From contig NZ_FNEJ01000013.1 in assembly GCF_900100085.1 (NCBI RefSeq), positions 62,001 to 126,000 on the forward strand: 64,000 nt of DNA. Direction: 5' to 3'. Shown piece after piece: positions 50,314 to 59,370 of this stretch. Each line of letters begins with the position of its first letter. Positions within the stretch are counted from its first letter, which is position 1. Source of the stretch: Salipiger marinus. Its GTDB lineage: Bacteria; Pseudomonadota; Alphaproteobacteria; Rhodobacterales; Rhodobacteraceae. Made by a program: the position numbers and the translations under genes. The notes beneath the pieces were generated by a model. The model made no database searches. It was not told the origin of the DNA and worked only from the letters and a program-made list of their open reading frames with translations.

Positions 50314-50485
50314 CGGCCTCGCCCTCCGCGCCTTTGACCGCCTCGATCTTGACTGCGGCGCCGGTGGAGATGGCCTTTTCCGCGCAGCGCCGGGTGACGT
50401 TCTTCCGCGTGCCTGCGGCATAGCGGGTCGAGGTGTTCGGCGTAGCGCGCCAGCGGAACACCCGTGTGAATTCAACCCAAGGCAT
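50279..50485 (-). CDS. Small phage structural-region protein (68 aa)
   Basis: MPWVEFTRVFRWRATPNTSTRYAAGTRKNVTRRCAEKAI is a pattern I have seen in small proteins before gp10-like genes in alphaproteobacterial phages (aromatic strand, YAAGT, then V.R.CA..AI). AAGGGAG is seven bases before the ATG. A role in head-tail joining is inferred from place. Confidence 0.7.
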   Translation of the reverse strand: MPWVEFTRVFRWRATPNTSTRYAAGTRKNVTRRCAEKAISTGAAVKIEAVKGAEGEADADEDPQSGAT

Positions 50486-50498
50486 GGCGTCTCCCTTC

Positions 50499-50915
50499 TC
50501 AGGTTTCGGTTTCGATGATCGACCGCACTGAAATGACCGCGTGCGCGGTCAATCCGTCCGGGTCTTGGAAAGCTCTGATCGAGGCAACTTCGATCAGCGC
50601 CAGCGCATAGGGGTCAGGCAGCGCGAGGTCGGCCCGGTGGAGAGCTTTTCGGATGGCGTCTGCGATGCGCTTGGCGCTAGAGAGGCGCCCGTAGTCCTGC
50701 GCCCAAACGTCGAGCTGCAGGACGTGCTCCACCCCGTCGATGCAATCGGCGTCCGCATCGTCGCTGTCTGCAGGACCGAAGGTCACATCGGGAAAGACTC
50801 GCGCACCCTTTGGCGGCGGCGCCTCATAGACCCGGTTATTGACCAGCGCCACGACAGCGGCGTTGGCCAGCAGCGTCTCTTCGACCAGCTGCTGAAAGGC
50901 ATCGGCGGAACTCAT
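50499..50915 (-). CDS. DUF3168 tail terminator-like protein
   Basis: A 138-residue protein with LANAAVVALVNNRVYEAPPPKGARVFPDVTFG, VLQLDVWAQDYG and SAKRIADAIRKALH, the DUF3168 pattern of tail completion (terminator) proteins. Its start overlaps the upstream head-closure gene by ATGA. Confidence 0.85.
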   Translation of the reverse strand: MSSADAFQQLVEETLLANAAVVALVNNRVYEAPPPKGARVFPDVTFGPADSDDADADCIDGVEHVLQLDVWAQDYGRLSSAKRIADAIRKALHRADLALPDPYALALIEVASIRAFQDPDGLTAHAVISVRSIIETET

Positions 50916-51274
50916 GTCGCGACCCCGCTTTCAGCCGTGATCTCCAGCCACTGGCGATCGACGGTCGGCACCACGGCCCGGACGTTATATCGGGTGCCAC
51001 CGCGCACATCGCGCATCACCCAGTCCGTCGTGATGGAATCCGCCACAGACGAACGCCGAATAGTCACGACGACAGGTTGCTTGCCGTCCAGCCTCGCTGC
51101 CTGCACCGACTCACCACCACGAAGGTAGCGAACTTTTCCGTTACAGATCAGCAGATCAGGCTGCATCCCGACTTGAACGCCACGCGCATCATAGACTGGG
51201 CCATCAAATGCAAAACGGTCCCTCAAGTTCCCCGCAGGCTGCTGAAGCCTTTGGCTCTTCCGCTGACCGATCAT
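50912..51274 (-). CDS. Head-tail joining (head closure) protein
   Basis: A 120-residue beta-rich protein, MIGQRKSQRLQQPAGNLRDRFAFDG, with VTIRRSSVADSITTDWVMRDVRGGTRYNVRAV and WLEITAESG at the end. The fold pattern and place after the gp6-like connector fit the phage head closure / SPP1 gp16-like family. The ATG at 51274 makes an ATGA overlap with the connector gene. Confidence 0.78.
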   Translation of the reverse strand: MIGQRKSQRLQQPAGNLRDRFAFDGPVYDARGVQVGMQPDLLICNGKVRYLRGGESVQAARLDGKQPVVVTIRRSSVADSITTDWVMRDVRGGTRYNVRAVVPTVDRQWLEITAESGVAT

Positions 51275-51837
51275 ATGACAGACCAACGATAAGGCGCGAT
51301 CAACCGATCGTACGCGGGCTCAGCGATGGAAATGCCCTCCCGTTCTGCAAACATGTGAGCGACCATCTGCAGAATCGCCACTTTTATCGGAAATGGCACC
51401 TGTGCAGCGGACGCGAACCCGCAGGTGAATTCCACGAAGATCGGCGCAGGGCTGTTCTCATCAAGCGGCGGATTTGACCAGTCACGCGGCAAGCGCAGCA
51501 GGGTGCCGGTCGCGATCGCGTGACGGGTGACGCTCGGGCCCGGCTGCTCTGCTCCGTTGGGGTCGAGATACCGGATTTCAGCTGCGGAAACATCCGGCGC
51601 TGGCAGGATCAGATCTCCGCGCCAACGGTCCAGATGCAGCTGCCAGGTCTGGCTGATGATCGCCCGCCCGAGCACGCCGGAAAAGCCGTCAAAATGGGCC
51701 GTGGCCGCGGCAATCAATGCGGTGATCTCGTCATCAGATTCGCTGTTCTCGACAACGGCGTGTTTGCGGCAATCCTCGACCGTGACCGGCATCTCCGCCG
51801 GGGCCGTCACGAGAGTGGGCCGAAAGGGCGCGGTCAC
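51271..51837 (-). CDS. Head-tail connector protein (HK97 gp6-like)
   Basis: A 188-residue protein with PVTVEDCRKHAVVENSESDDEITALIAAATAHFDGFSG, the helical gp6-like start, followed by LPAPDVSAAEIRYLDPNG and a C-terminal helix VAILQMVAHMFAERE. It forms the ring below the portal. Confidence 0.86.
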   Translation of the reverse strand: MTAPFRPTLVTAPAEMPVTVEDCRKHAVVENSESDDEITALIAAATAHFDGFSGVLGRAIISQTWQLHLDRWRGDLILPAPDVSAAEIRYLDPNGAEQPGPSVTRHAIATGTLLRLPRDWSNPPLDENSPAPIFVEFTCGFASAAQVPFPIKVAILQMVAHMFAEREGISIAEPAYDRLIAPYRWSVI

Positions 51838-52034
51838 TTGGAGGCCTTGTGCTTCGGGGCCGACACGCCCTTGTTCTGCACCGGCGGAGCCGCCTTGTTC
51901 AGAACATCAGGCGCCGCCTTGCGCAGCACGCCGCGGTCGACCAGTTGCTGCACCTCGACCTCGCGCGCGTCGCGCGTGTCCCCGACTCCATACCATTTGT
52001 CGCCTTGGTGGGCGCGCAGAACATCGAATTTCAT
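51834..52034 (-). CDS. Small hypothetical protein (66 aa) between capsid and connector
   Basis: MKFDVLRAHQGDKWYGVGDTRDAREVEVQQLVDRGVL followed by a basic, Ala/Pro/Lys-rich tail. Small proteins of this type often follow HK97 capsid genes and start with a strand describing a Q..LV..GVL ending (a rho-N/LEM-like helix pair). It overlaps its downstream neighbour by ATGA. Function unknown. Confidence 0.65.
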   Translation of the reverse strand: MKFDVLRAHQGDKWYGVGDTRDAREVEVQQLVDRGVLRKAAPDVLNKAAPPVQNKGVSAPKHKASK

Positions 52035-52095
52035 GGGCTGTCCTCCTTCGGCTCATTGAGAGGGCGGGATGACCCGCCCTCCTTAAGAACCGACC

Positions 52096-53301
52096 TCACT
52101 CGGTGACGAAGCCGAGATCCCCGTAGATGAAGGCCTCGGGGCGGTAGACCGCCAGCGCCAGCCGCTCCTCACCCAGCAGGGTCACGAGGTTGCGGGTGAA
52201 GTCGTCGTTGACGTAACCCGCCTCCACGCGCGCGTCCCAGCGGTCGAAGATCTGTGCCCCGAGCCGGAATGCGCCGGTCAGGAACTTGTCGACACCCATC
52301 GCCTGCGTGGCGACCACGGGCAGGTTCCAGAGGGTCGGGCTGATGCCGCCCTGCGGGTTGCCGATGATGTAGCGGCCATCGGCATCCTTGGTCAGTTCGA
52401 TCCGGGCCCAGTCGATGGGGTTCATCACATGACCGGTGGCCGGATATTCGGCCAGCGCCGCCTGCAACATGGCGAGCCGCATGGTGTCGATCGCGGTGGC
52501 CGAGGCCGGTGCGAAGGCGGCGGAATAGGCCGTCGCATTGGTGATCAGGCCCGACAGGTTCTGACCAGTCCCGTCGCCATTCAGCAGCTGGTTCTCTTCG
52601 GCAAAGGCAAGGCCGTAGATCAGGCGCTGATCGATCATCGAACGCAGGAACGAAACGTCATCGAGCGCCTGACGGCTGACCTTCATCCAGTGGGCGATAA
52701 CCTTCGCGGAGGAGCTTTTCAGGTCCAGCTTGATGTCAGACGACGGCTTGACCGCGCCTTCCGCCACCGGCGCCGCGTTGTTGTTGAACCCCGTCTCCTG
52801 AACGTATTCGATCGAGGTGCCTTCCATCCGCCCGGACGACAGCAGGTCGCGCACAGTCATGCGCCGCTGCGGCAGTTCCTGCACCCCGGGGAGCCGCGTG
52901 GGTGCTGCACCGTCGCCGACCGAGCCATCGGCGTCGGTCGTCAGCATGGTCAGATTCGCCTTCACGCGCAGATCAGCCTTGCCGCTGCTCGGGCTGCTTT
53001 CGAGCCATGCTTTGACGTTCTCGTCCTCGACGAAGCGCTGACCGAGCGATTTGCGCTGGATGTCATCCTGACCGCCGCCGCGTGCCATCTTCTGCTCGAG
53101 ATCAGCCATCTGGCCGGTGAGCTCGTTCATCTTCAGCAGCGCTTCGTCGGCCTTCTCCTTCAGCGTCGCGGTCAGAGCCTCGCCGGCCTTCGCCTTGCCA
53201 AGCGCTTCGTCGGCGATGCCCTTCACGTCATTGATCGACTTTTCGTGCGCAGCTCTGATCTCGGCGGCAAGTTGCTCCGCCGTTTTGGTTTCTCCCGCCA
53301 T
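52096..53301 (-). CDS. Major capsid protein, HK97 fold
   Basis: A 401-residue capsid precursor. Residues about 1-95 form a charged coiled coil (the scaffolding delta domain: AEQLAAEIRAAHEK, MADLEQKMARGG) that the protease removes. The mature part has VRDLLSSGRMEGTSIEYVQETGFNNNAAPVAEGAVKPSS, IAHWMKVSRQALDD, ENQLLNGDGTGQNLSGL and GAQIFDRWDARVEAGYVNDDFTRNLV, all typical of HK97 gp5-type capsids. Confidence 0.95.
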   Translation of the reverse strand: MAGETKTAEQLAAEIRAAHEKSINDVKGIADEALGKAKAGEALTATLKEKADEALLKMNELTGQMADLEQKMARGGGQDDIQRKSLGQRFVEDENVKAWLESSPSSGKADLRVKANLTMLTTDADGSVGDGAAPTRLPGVQELPQRRMTVRDLLSSGRMEGTSIEYVQETGFNNNAAPVAEGAVKPSSDIKLDLKSSSAKVIAHWMKVSRQALDDVSFLRSMIDQRLIYGLAFAEENQLLNGDGTGQNLSGLITNATAYSAAFAPASATAIDTMRLAMLQAALAEYPATGHVMNPIDWARIELTKDADGRYIIGNPQGGISPTLWNLPVVATQAMGVDKFLTGAFRLGAQIFDRWDARVEAGYVNDDFTRNLVTLLGEERLALAVYRPEAFIYGDLGFVTE

Positions 53302-53331
53302 GGGAACCTCCGATATGTGGGTGTGTGGCCG

Positions 53332-54006
53332 TCAGGCCGAGAGGGCGCGCAGAAAAGCGAGCCCTTGATCCGCATCGGCAGGTTCCCCCTGCCCTTTCAG
53401 GTGGAGGCGCGCGGCACGCTCCGCCTGTGCATTCGAGAAGCCCAATCCCTTGAGCCACAACTCGAATTGCCGCTCTGTCAGCCGGTCCCCGGCCTTGAGC
53501 ATTTCCGAAAGATCATGATGCGCTTTCGCCGCCTTCACGCTGGCGACGGTGGCATTCTCATTGGCGCCGATGGAGACCACCGACACCTCGCGAAGGTCCA
53601 GCTTCTCCAGTGTCCAGACTTGGGTGTCGGTATCGACCGAATATTCCCGGATCCGATAGCCGATCGACAAGCCGTCGATGTCGCCTTCCTTCAGCAGCGC
53701 ATAGGCCTCCTTGGCCTGCTGCACAGCCATGTTGAGCTTTCCGCGCATCAGCAACCCACGCGCATCTTCGCTGGCCTCCAGCCATTTGCCGATCGGGCGG
53801 CTGCTGTCGTGCTGCCAGAACATCTTGGGCATCGTGCCGCGACTGCGGTGCTCTTCAAGGCTTTCCGTGAAGGCGCCCGGGGCGATCACATCGCCATACA
53901 CATCGGGATCACCGCCAAAGGTCGAACCGTATCCCTCAAATTCCCCCGTTTCCTTCAGAGCCTTGATCTCTAGGACCGGGCTGGCAACCTTATGCATTGC
54001 TTCCAT
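53332..54006 (-). CDS. HK97-family prohead protease
   Basis: A 224-residue S78-type serine protease that matures the capsid. Motifs are FEGYGSTFGG.PDVYGDVIAPGAF, MFWQHDSSRPIGKW with the catalytic His, and GLSIGYRIREY with the catalytic Ser. The ATG at 54006 with GGAGA upstream is chosen; it overlaps the portal gene by 17 bases. Confidence 0.93.
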   Translation of the reverse strand: MEAMHKVASPVLEIKALKETGEFEGYGSTFGGDPDVYGDVIAPGAFTESLEEHRSRGTMPKMFWQHDSSRPIGKWLEASEDARGLLMRGKLNMAVQQAKEAYALLKEGDIDGLSIGYRIREYSVDTDTQVWTLEKLDLREVSVVSIGANENATVASVKAAKAHHDLSEMLKAGDRLTERQFELWLKGLGFSNAQAERAARLHLKGQGEPADADQGLAFLRALSA

Positions 54007-55219
54007 CACCTGTCTCCATGTTCGATCCGGCTTCCGTGATCGGGACGTTCTGCATCTGCATCCGTGGCACGTCACCGCCTTCGACAGGCGGCAAGTTCTC
54101 GCGCTCGCGGACTTCGTTGATGGTCAGCCAGCCATTGCTGAGGCCGGACTTGTAGAAATTCGACCGGCTGACGCTGTCACCGCGCAGCAGGCCCTCGATA
54201 TTGAACTCGACGTAGAAGCCCCGCGCGCGATCGACGGGGGTCAGCAGCTGCTTGTTCACCGCCTGCTCGATCCGCTTGAGCCTGCGGCGGAGCGTGAATT
54301 TCTGGAAGGCCAGGGTCTGCTGCTCCAGCCCGGTGCCCCAGCTGCTGCTCTTCTCGGTGTGGCCGATCATGTGCGGCGGAACGCCGAAGAAACGACAGAC
54401 TTCCTCGACCGAGAATCTCCGGCTTTCCAGCATCTGCGCGTCTTCCGGATTGATCGTCAGCGCCTCCCATTTGGTGTCACCTTCCAACACCATGGGGCGC
54501 CCGGCATTCTGCGCACCGACGAATTTTTCCACCAGCTTCGATTCTGCCACCGCGCGCTTCTCGGGACTGAGCCATTCCTTGAAGGTCAGCGCGCCAGAGG
54601 GCCGCATTCCATTTTTGAAGGTGGTCGACGCCGCCTTGTCGACCGCGCGGGCAAGGCCAAACGCCTGACGCCCGAAATGGAGCGTCGACATTCCACCCAA
54701 CGGATTTCCGCCGAAACCGCGGATGTGGAGCATGCCGGTGTCAAGCCGCACCTGATGGCGGCCCTCATCGGTCCATCGGTATTCAAGAGCACCATTCGGC
54801 AGGCGTCGAACGCTGACAAAATCGGGGCGGATCGGGACCAGTGCCGTCAGCTTGCCGCCGCTGCCCCTTTCGATCGACGCATAAGCATTGCCCCAAAGCT
54901 CCAGAGAGGCCGACACAAATTCCCAAAAATCCAGCGCGGTCTGATCGTAGTTCGGACTGTCATGCAGCAGGCGAAACAGCGGGTGATCCCGCGCCACCTC
55001 ACGGGTGCCATCCCCAGCCCGATAGGTCATCACCGGCAATGAGCCGATCGTGCCGGCCAGGAGGTTGGTGCAGGCCCAGACTGCGGAAAGCCCGAGCACG
55101 GTGGCATCGCTGACAACCTCGCCGCTGTCTGCAACCTGCGTCGATGGCGCCCACCCCTCCGGATCTCGCACCGTCAGCGGACGGACGATGGCGGATTTTA
55201 TCCATTCCGTCAGCTTCAA
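53990..55219 (-). CDS. Phage portal protein, HK97 family
   Basis: A 409-residue portal that forms the DNA entry ring. Visible motifs are AVWACTNLLAGTIGSLPVMTYR, HPLFRLLHDSPNYDQTALDFWEF, GNAYASIERGSGGKLTALVPIRPDFV, VCRFFGVPPHMIGHTEKSSSWGTGLEQQTLAF-type signature and INEVRERENLPPVEGGD. It overlaps the terminase gene by ATGA. Confidence 0.95.
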   Translation of the reverse strand: MKLTEWIKSAIVRPLTVRDPEGWAPSTQVADSGEVVSDATVLGLSAVWACTNLLAGTIGSLPVMTYRAGDGTREVARDHPLFRLLHDSPNYDQTALDFWEFVSASLELWGNAYASIERGSGGKLTALVPIRPDFVSVRRLPNGALEYRWTDEGRHQVRLDTGMLHIRGFGGNPLGGMSTLHFGRQAFGLARAVDKAASTTFKNGMRPSGALTFKEWLSPEKRAVAESKLVEKFVGAQNAGRPMVLEGDTKWEALTINPEDAQMLESRRFSVEEVCRFFGVPPHMIGHTEKSSSWGTGLEQQTLAFQKFTLRRRLKRIEQAVNKQLLTPVDRARGFYVEFNIEGLLRGDSVSRSNFYKSGLSNGWLTINEVRERENLPPVEGGDVPRMQMQNVPITEAGSNMETGDGSNA

Positions 55220-56946
55220 CTCGATGCCTCCAATGCGGCGAAATAATCATCGGACCCCGCAACACCAGTCGCGATAGGGTTCCAGCTCATCAGCATCACG
55301 GCGTTGAACATCGCCATCAGCGGGTCGATCTTGGCCGAGCCGCTCACCGCTTTCGTCACGATCACCGCGTTGCCGCGGGCTTCGGTCTTCGCGTTACCCA
55401 CGCACCAATCCATGATCCGCTGACCGCAATGGATCATGGACCCGTTCTTCAGCTTCACCGGGGCCATCTTGATGGCGGCGTTGAGCTTGTAGCCCTGACT
55501 GACCGGGCGGATATCCTCGATGCGGAAGCTGGCCTCGGTCAGCGCGTCGATGATGCTGCCGACTCCCTCCGGGTCCATCCCGATGCCATCCTGCTCCGGC
55601 ATCCGACCAGCCAGCTTCAGGCGGCTGCAGATATCGACGATTTCCGGGTTGGCCTCAGCCTCGATATTATCGACCAGCTCCAGCTCGCCCGCCGCCACCA
55701 ACTCTTCCAGCTCGGTCGCAATGCTCTTGCGCAGCGCGAGCACATCCCGATCGGCCCATGCCTTGACCCAGACCTGCCACGCCTTGGTTTCAGCGTGACG
55801 ACCCATCACACAGAGGCCGAGAAGGTCATCCAGGCCGCCGCCGTCGATCCCGACCACACAGACCTCCGACGTGCGGATGATCTCGTCGAGCGTGAGCACC
55901 TCGCGCGCCGCTTTGCCCCAGTAATCCGCACCCACCCAGCGGTCATCGTGGAGGCCAAGGCCGATCTCGATGTTGAGGTGCTGCGACACCCAGACCTGTT
56001 CGGCCTCGGGCGAGATCGAGCCGTTGTTGGTATAGTCGTCTTCCAGCCGCTGGCGGTTGATCGACCGCCCGAGGTTGGGCAGCAGCAGCCCCCAGTTTTC
56101 GCGCTTGCGCCAGAACGCCTCCATTTTCTGGAGTTTTTCCGGGAACTCATACAGCACCGGCAGCATAATCGGCGCCAGACCGGCCTTGCCGTCGCGGACC
56201 GCACGCGCCTTCTGGAGCTCGGATTTCCAGATCCCCGCGGGGCGCTTGTCCGACTGGGTGGTGATCATCATCAGCTGACCACCGTTCATGGTGATCCCGC
56301 CGCCCCTGATCTGCTGCATCACCTGAATCGCGCCGGCCTTTTTGCCCAGCTCGTGCAATTCGTCGATGAAGGTCGCCACCGGGATCTCACCGGTGATGAT
56401 CGAGGTGTCGAACGTCTTGACGTCCAGATGTGTCCCCGTCTTCACGCGGGTGATAGTCTTCGTGTGATCTTGCACCGAAAAGATGCGCTTCAGATCAGCG
56501 TCCAGCCGGATCATGCCCTGCGCCTGCGCAAAGCAACGCGCCGAGATGTTCTGCGACGGGCCGATCAGCAGCATCTGCCCGTTCGGCACCTCGCAGAGGT
56601 AGAGCGCGGTGAGCGCCAGCGCCGCCGTGTAGGTGCTCTTGCTGTTCTTCTTTGGCACCATGCACAGGCATTCCCATACCGTGCGTTCCAGCGTTTCCGG
56701 ATCCTCGCTGGCCAGAAACGCCACCAAGACTTCCTTGAACCAGTCTCCGCAGGCCTCCCGCATGGTTGGGTTGCCTGGCACGTCAGGCAGGCGAAGTCGG
56801 TTAAAGAAGGCCAGCGCCTTCGCGGCTTTGTCCGCATTCAGCGGCACATCCGCCATCGGCGTTTCGCCCGCCTTCAGCTTGGCCCACCAGTCCGGGCAGG
56901 CGAAGCGCGGCAAAGCCTCAGTGACGATGACCACCCGAGGCCTCAC
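55216..56946 (-). CDS. Terminase large subunit
   Basis: A 576-residue DNA packaging motor. The ATPase half has an adenine motif region (WFKEVLVAFLASEDPETLER), Walker A in MVPKKNSKSTYTAAL and Walker B in VATFIDELHELGKKAG. The nuclease half has conserved Asp residues in VCVVGIDGGGLDDLLGL and GIGMDPEG. It overlaps the small subunit gene by 29 bases. Confidence 0.95.
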   Translation of the reverse strand: MRPRVVIVTEALPRFACPDWWAKLKAGETPMADVPLNADKAAKALAFFNRLRLPDVPGNPTMREACGDWFKEVLVAFLASEDPETLERTVWECLCMVPKKNSKSTYTAALALTALYLCEVPNGQMLLIGPSQNISARCFAQAQGMIRLDADLKRIFSVQDHTKTITRVKTGTHLDVKTFDTSIITGEIPVATFIDELHELGKKAGAIQVMQQIRGGGITMNGGQLMMITTQSDKRPAGIWKSELQKARAVRDGKAGLAPIMLPVLYEFPEKLQKMEAFWRKRENWGLLLPNLGRSINRQRLEDDYTNNGSISPEAEQVWVSQHLNIEIGLGLHDDRWVGADYWGKAAREVLTLDEIIRTSEVCVVGIDGGGLDDLLGLCVMGRHAETKAWQVWVKAWADRDVLALRKSIATELEELVAAGELELVDNIEAEANPEIVDICSRLKLAGRMPEQDGIGMDPEGVGSIIDALTEASFRIEDIRPVSQGYKLNAAIKMAPVKLKNGSMIHCGQRIMDWCVGNAKTEARGNAVIVTKAVSGSAKIDPLMAMFNAVMLMSWNPIATGVAGSDDYFAALEASS

Positions 56947-57436
56947 GCTCCAGTTCGGCCATCAGCTGGGCATCGGCCTCTTCGGCGGCGCGCGCCGCCG
57001 ATTCCTTCTTGCCGATCCGCTCCTTAGGCTTCGGTTCGTCTTGATCTGGGCGCCCCATCCGTCCCTCGGCCAGCATCATGTCGTTCTTGTCGACCAGCTT
57101 GTCGAAGAACCGCATGGCGCCGACATTGCCCTGTTCGAAGGCGGCGGTGGCCGCGACCTCCAGCTGCCGAGCAATCAGCCGATCGCGGGCGAAGTCGCGT
57201 TCCTGAAGCTCGGATCTAAAATACCGCTTTAGCGTCGGTTCCGAGATGTGCTTGCCGGTGCGTGGGTCGATGATGCAGCGCGCGATCCGCGAGTTTGACC
57301 AGCCCATTGCCAGCAACATACTGACTTTGTTTGCGTTTTCCTGCGTCCGCTCAAATGCCGGTCGACCGCGCTTGCCCTTGCGGGTGAAGACGCGGTTGCC
57401 CCACAGATCGACCACCTCCGAATTTTCGTCTTCCAA
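56918..57436 (-). CDS. Terminase small subunit-like DNA-binding protein
   Basis: A 172-residue protein with an N-terminal helix-turn-helix (ENANKVSMLLAMGWSNSRIARCI, SEPTLKRYFRSEL) and a helical oligomerisation part (AFEQGNVGAMRFFDKLVDKNDMM), then a charged tail. Position before terL supports the small terminase. The TTG start at 57436 has no clear ribosome site; translation may begin a few codons later. Confidence 0.82.
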   Translation of the reverse strand: MEDENSEVVDLWGNRVFTRKGKRGRPAFERTQENANKVSMLLAMGWSNSRIARCIIDPRTGKHISEPTLKRYFRSELQERDFARDRLIARQLEVAATAAFEQGNVGAMRFFDKLVDKNDMMLAEGRMGRPDQDEPKPKERIGKKESAARAAEEADAQLMAELEREASGGHRH

Positions 57437-57652
57437 CAGAAAAAATCCCTAGATGTGGGGGACGCGGGTCTGGGCCGTTTGTTCCCCCAAAGTTCCGCCT
57501 ACCCCCCCCCTGTGTTTCCCTGACACCACACTTTCGGCCCAAACCGCGCCTTTTCGGCAACATTTCGGCCATTTCCGGGGCCATCGCGCAACTTTATTGC
57601 GCCGCGCCCGGCCCCGCGGCGATCTCGGGCCGGATACCCGCCGGGATGCCAA

Positions 57653-58012
57653 TCAGGCCAGCCCGCGCCGCTCCAGCCGCTGCTTGGTGCTGTCGTGCCA
57701 TGCCTTGCTGACCGACTGGAGGTTGTCTTCGTCCCAGAACAGCGCCGGATCGCCGCGATGCGGAATGATGTGGTCGACCACCGGACTGTCGGGCGCCGGG
57801 TGCTTTCCGATCAGCAGCACCCCGGTCTGGCGGCAGATGTAGCTGTCGCGCTCCAGCACCTTCAGCCGCACCCGCTGCCAGCGCGACGTGTTCAGCCAGT
57901 CCTTGGATCGGCGCGCCGGGTCTTCCTTGGCCTGCGCAGGCGCCTGCGCGCTAAGCCGGGAGCGAGGCGGGCCAAGCCGGGGCGGCATGCCGCGCCCTTT
58001 CAACTGTCCCAT
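57653..58012 (-). CDS. HNH endonuclease
   Basis: A 119-residue nuclease with RWQRVRLKVLERDSYICRQTG, the HNH core VDHIIPHRGDPALFWDEDNLQSVSKAWHDSTKQ (His, Asn and His in order) and an early basic region. HNH proteins next to the terminase in HK97-like phages are needed for cos cleavage with the large terminase. A single Cys in the YIC segment means the usual zinc pairs are incomplete. Confidence 0.92.
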   Translation of the reverse strand: MGQLKGRGMPPRLGPPRSRLSAQAPAQAKEDPARRSKDWLNTSRWQRVRLKVLERDSYICRQTGVLLIGKHPAPDSPVVDHIIPHRGDPALFWDEDNLQSVSKAWHDSTKQRLERRGLA

Positions 58013-58107
58013 GCTCTGCCTTGATGTTGATGGATCGCCGCCCCGCCGCTGCAGCGTCCCTGCTCAATCGCGCCTGTCGGCGGGCGCGCTGGGGTATCCC
58101 CTGACAT

Positions 58108-58142
58108 AAGAACGCCCGGCAGAGGGGTTTCCTCTCCGGGCG
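58108..58142 (-). terminator. Long hairpin between the unknown regulator-like gene and late genes
   Basis: CGCCCGG/CCGGGCG (58113-58119, 58136-58142) with an inner AGAGG/CCTCT stem (58121-58125, 58131-58135) and a 5-base loop. On the minus strand it is followed by TTCTTATG. It lies 44 bases after the stop of the 229-aa gene and before the HNH-terminase block, so late transcription would have to start after it or read through it. Confidence 0.6.
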
Positions 58143-58185
58143 CACAAGGGTTCTGTGGCAAAATGTCAATAGAGTGGTGCTGAAG

Positions 58186-58875
58186 TCAAGAGCCTTTCGA
58201 CCATGGCGTGCGCGGCGGCATCGCATCGGTCACCTCGAAGGCGCTCAGGCCATAGGTCTGGAAGGTCGCGCGCAGCTCCAGAAGCGCGCCCCACCACTTC
58301 AGCCACTCCCTGCGCCGGCCTGCGTGCTCCCTTGCATCGCCCTCATACCGGACAAGGCAGACATAACCGTCACCCTTGCCCAGATGGTTCGCCGGCCAGC
58401 GTGCAACCCGTGCATCGCCCGTCCAGAGCGTGCGCTCGGCATAGGCCCCGTATCTGCACTGGCGCCAGCCCATCGGGACGCAGCGCGGCGGCAGGTCAGA
58501 CCCCCAGTCCGGCATGACACCCGCCCGGGCCAGCTCGGCAATCCAGATCGCCATGCTGGCGCCGCCGCAGCCCTCGGGCAGCACCGCCAGCGCAGAGGCG
58601 ACCATATCGGCATCAGGATGCGAGTCTGACCGGCCACCGCCATCCACCGCGCAGCCAAGGTGACCGCGCTGCATCAGGATGTATTCGATGCCCACGGCTG
58701 GACGCTCACCTGCCAGCCGCGCCAGTTCGTCAAATTCGATCGACACCCGCTCCACCTGAAAGGCCCAGACCAGCAGTTCCCAGATGCTGACCGGGCGCTT
58801 AGCGCCGCGTCCGGGCCGGATTTTTGCGGCAGAAGCTGCCCCGGTTTGCTCTGCGCGTCGCTCCTGTTTCAACAT
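58186..58875 (-). CDS. Hypothetical protein in the late-regulator position
   Basis: A 229-residue protein. The N-terminus is basic (RPGRGAKRPVSIWELLVWAFQVERVSIEFDEL), the middle is GIEYILMQRGHLGCAVDGGG with further Cys in LPPRCVPMGWRQCRYG and PEGCGG, and the C-terminus is helical. It has no motif that I can name. It is the last gene before the late operon and is followed by a hairpin terminator, as antiterminators such as lambda Q are; a role in late gene control is only inferred. Confidence 0.65.
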   Translation of the reverse strand: MLKQERRAEQTGAASAAKIRPGRGAKRPVSIWELLVWAFQVERVSIEFDELARLAGERPAVGIEYILMQRGHLGCAVDGGGRSDSHPDADMVASALAVLPEGCGGASMAIWIAELARAGVMPDWGSDLPPRCVPMGWRQCRYGAYAERTLWTGDARVARWPANHLGKGDGYVCLVRYEGDAREHAGRRREWLKWWGALLELRATFQTYGLSAFEVTDAMPPRTPWSKGS

Positions 58876-59370
58876 ATCGGTTATACCTCGCCTCTTTTAT
58901 CAAGATGTTGATTTCGGATGTTTTGAAGATGGGTCGAATGGGTCGAAACCGGAAAAGATGGGCAGCAAGAAAGCCGCAGGACCATGGATCGCAAGCCATT
59001 GACCGGAAACGGGAATGTCGGAGGTGATGGGCCGCTTGGGTGGGTTGGGCAGATTTGTGCAGGAAACGCATGGAACACATATCTCCCCCGAACCCCGGCA
59101 AATCTGTGTCGCGCGCGGCACCTGACAGAAGCGGCCCAAGCGGCCCAACAGACCCAAGCGAGGCGGCAAACCCTTGTCGTGCATAGATTTCCCCCCGACC
59201 CCACCGCAGAGGCATTCGACCCATGGCAGGGCCGAATGGGCCCAAGCGGCCCATGATTTTCCGAAGGAAGGTTGTGGGGGTGCGGGGCGCGGGCGGCATC
59301 TGGCCGCAGGCGGGCGCCCCGCAGGGTCATGGCAGTCGCCTCGATGGGGTGATGCGATGCCGGGCGCGCG
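58876..59370. repeat. Noncoding block of 9-base iterations (iteron-like)
   Basis: Four clusters of a T/ATGGGYCGN 9-mer. Plus-orientation copies are at 58929-58946 (ATGGGTCGA twice in tandem) and 59027-59053 (ATGGGCCGC, TTGGGTGGG, TTGGGCAGA). Inverted copies are at 59131-59157 (GCGGCCCAA twice, CAGACCCAA). A palindromic pair lies at 59236-59254. The long minus-strand frames here arise from the 9-base period and lack ribosome sites. The block is between the helicase gene and the late genes, fitting a replication origin or a regulatory array. Confidence 0.6.

Noticed and set aside
48857-57436. Possible gene transfer agent instead of a prophage
   Set aside because: The structural order is GTA-like, but the element has its own primase/helicase, endolysin in place, HNH-terminase and a tRNA junction, which GTAs lack.
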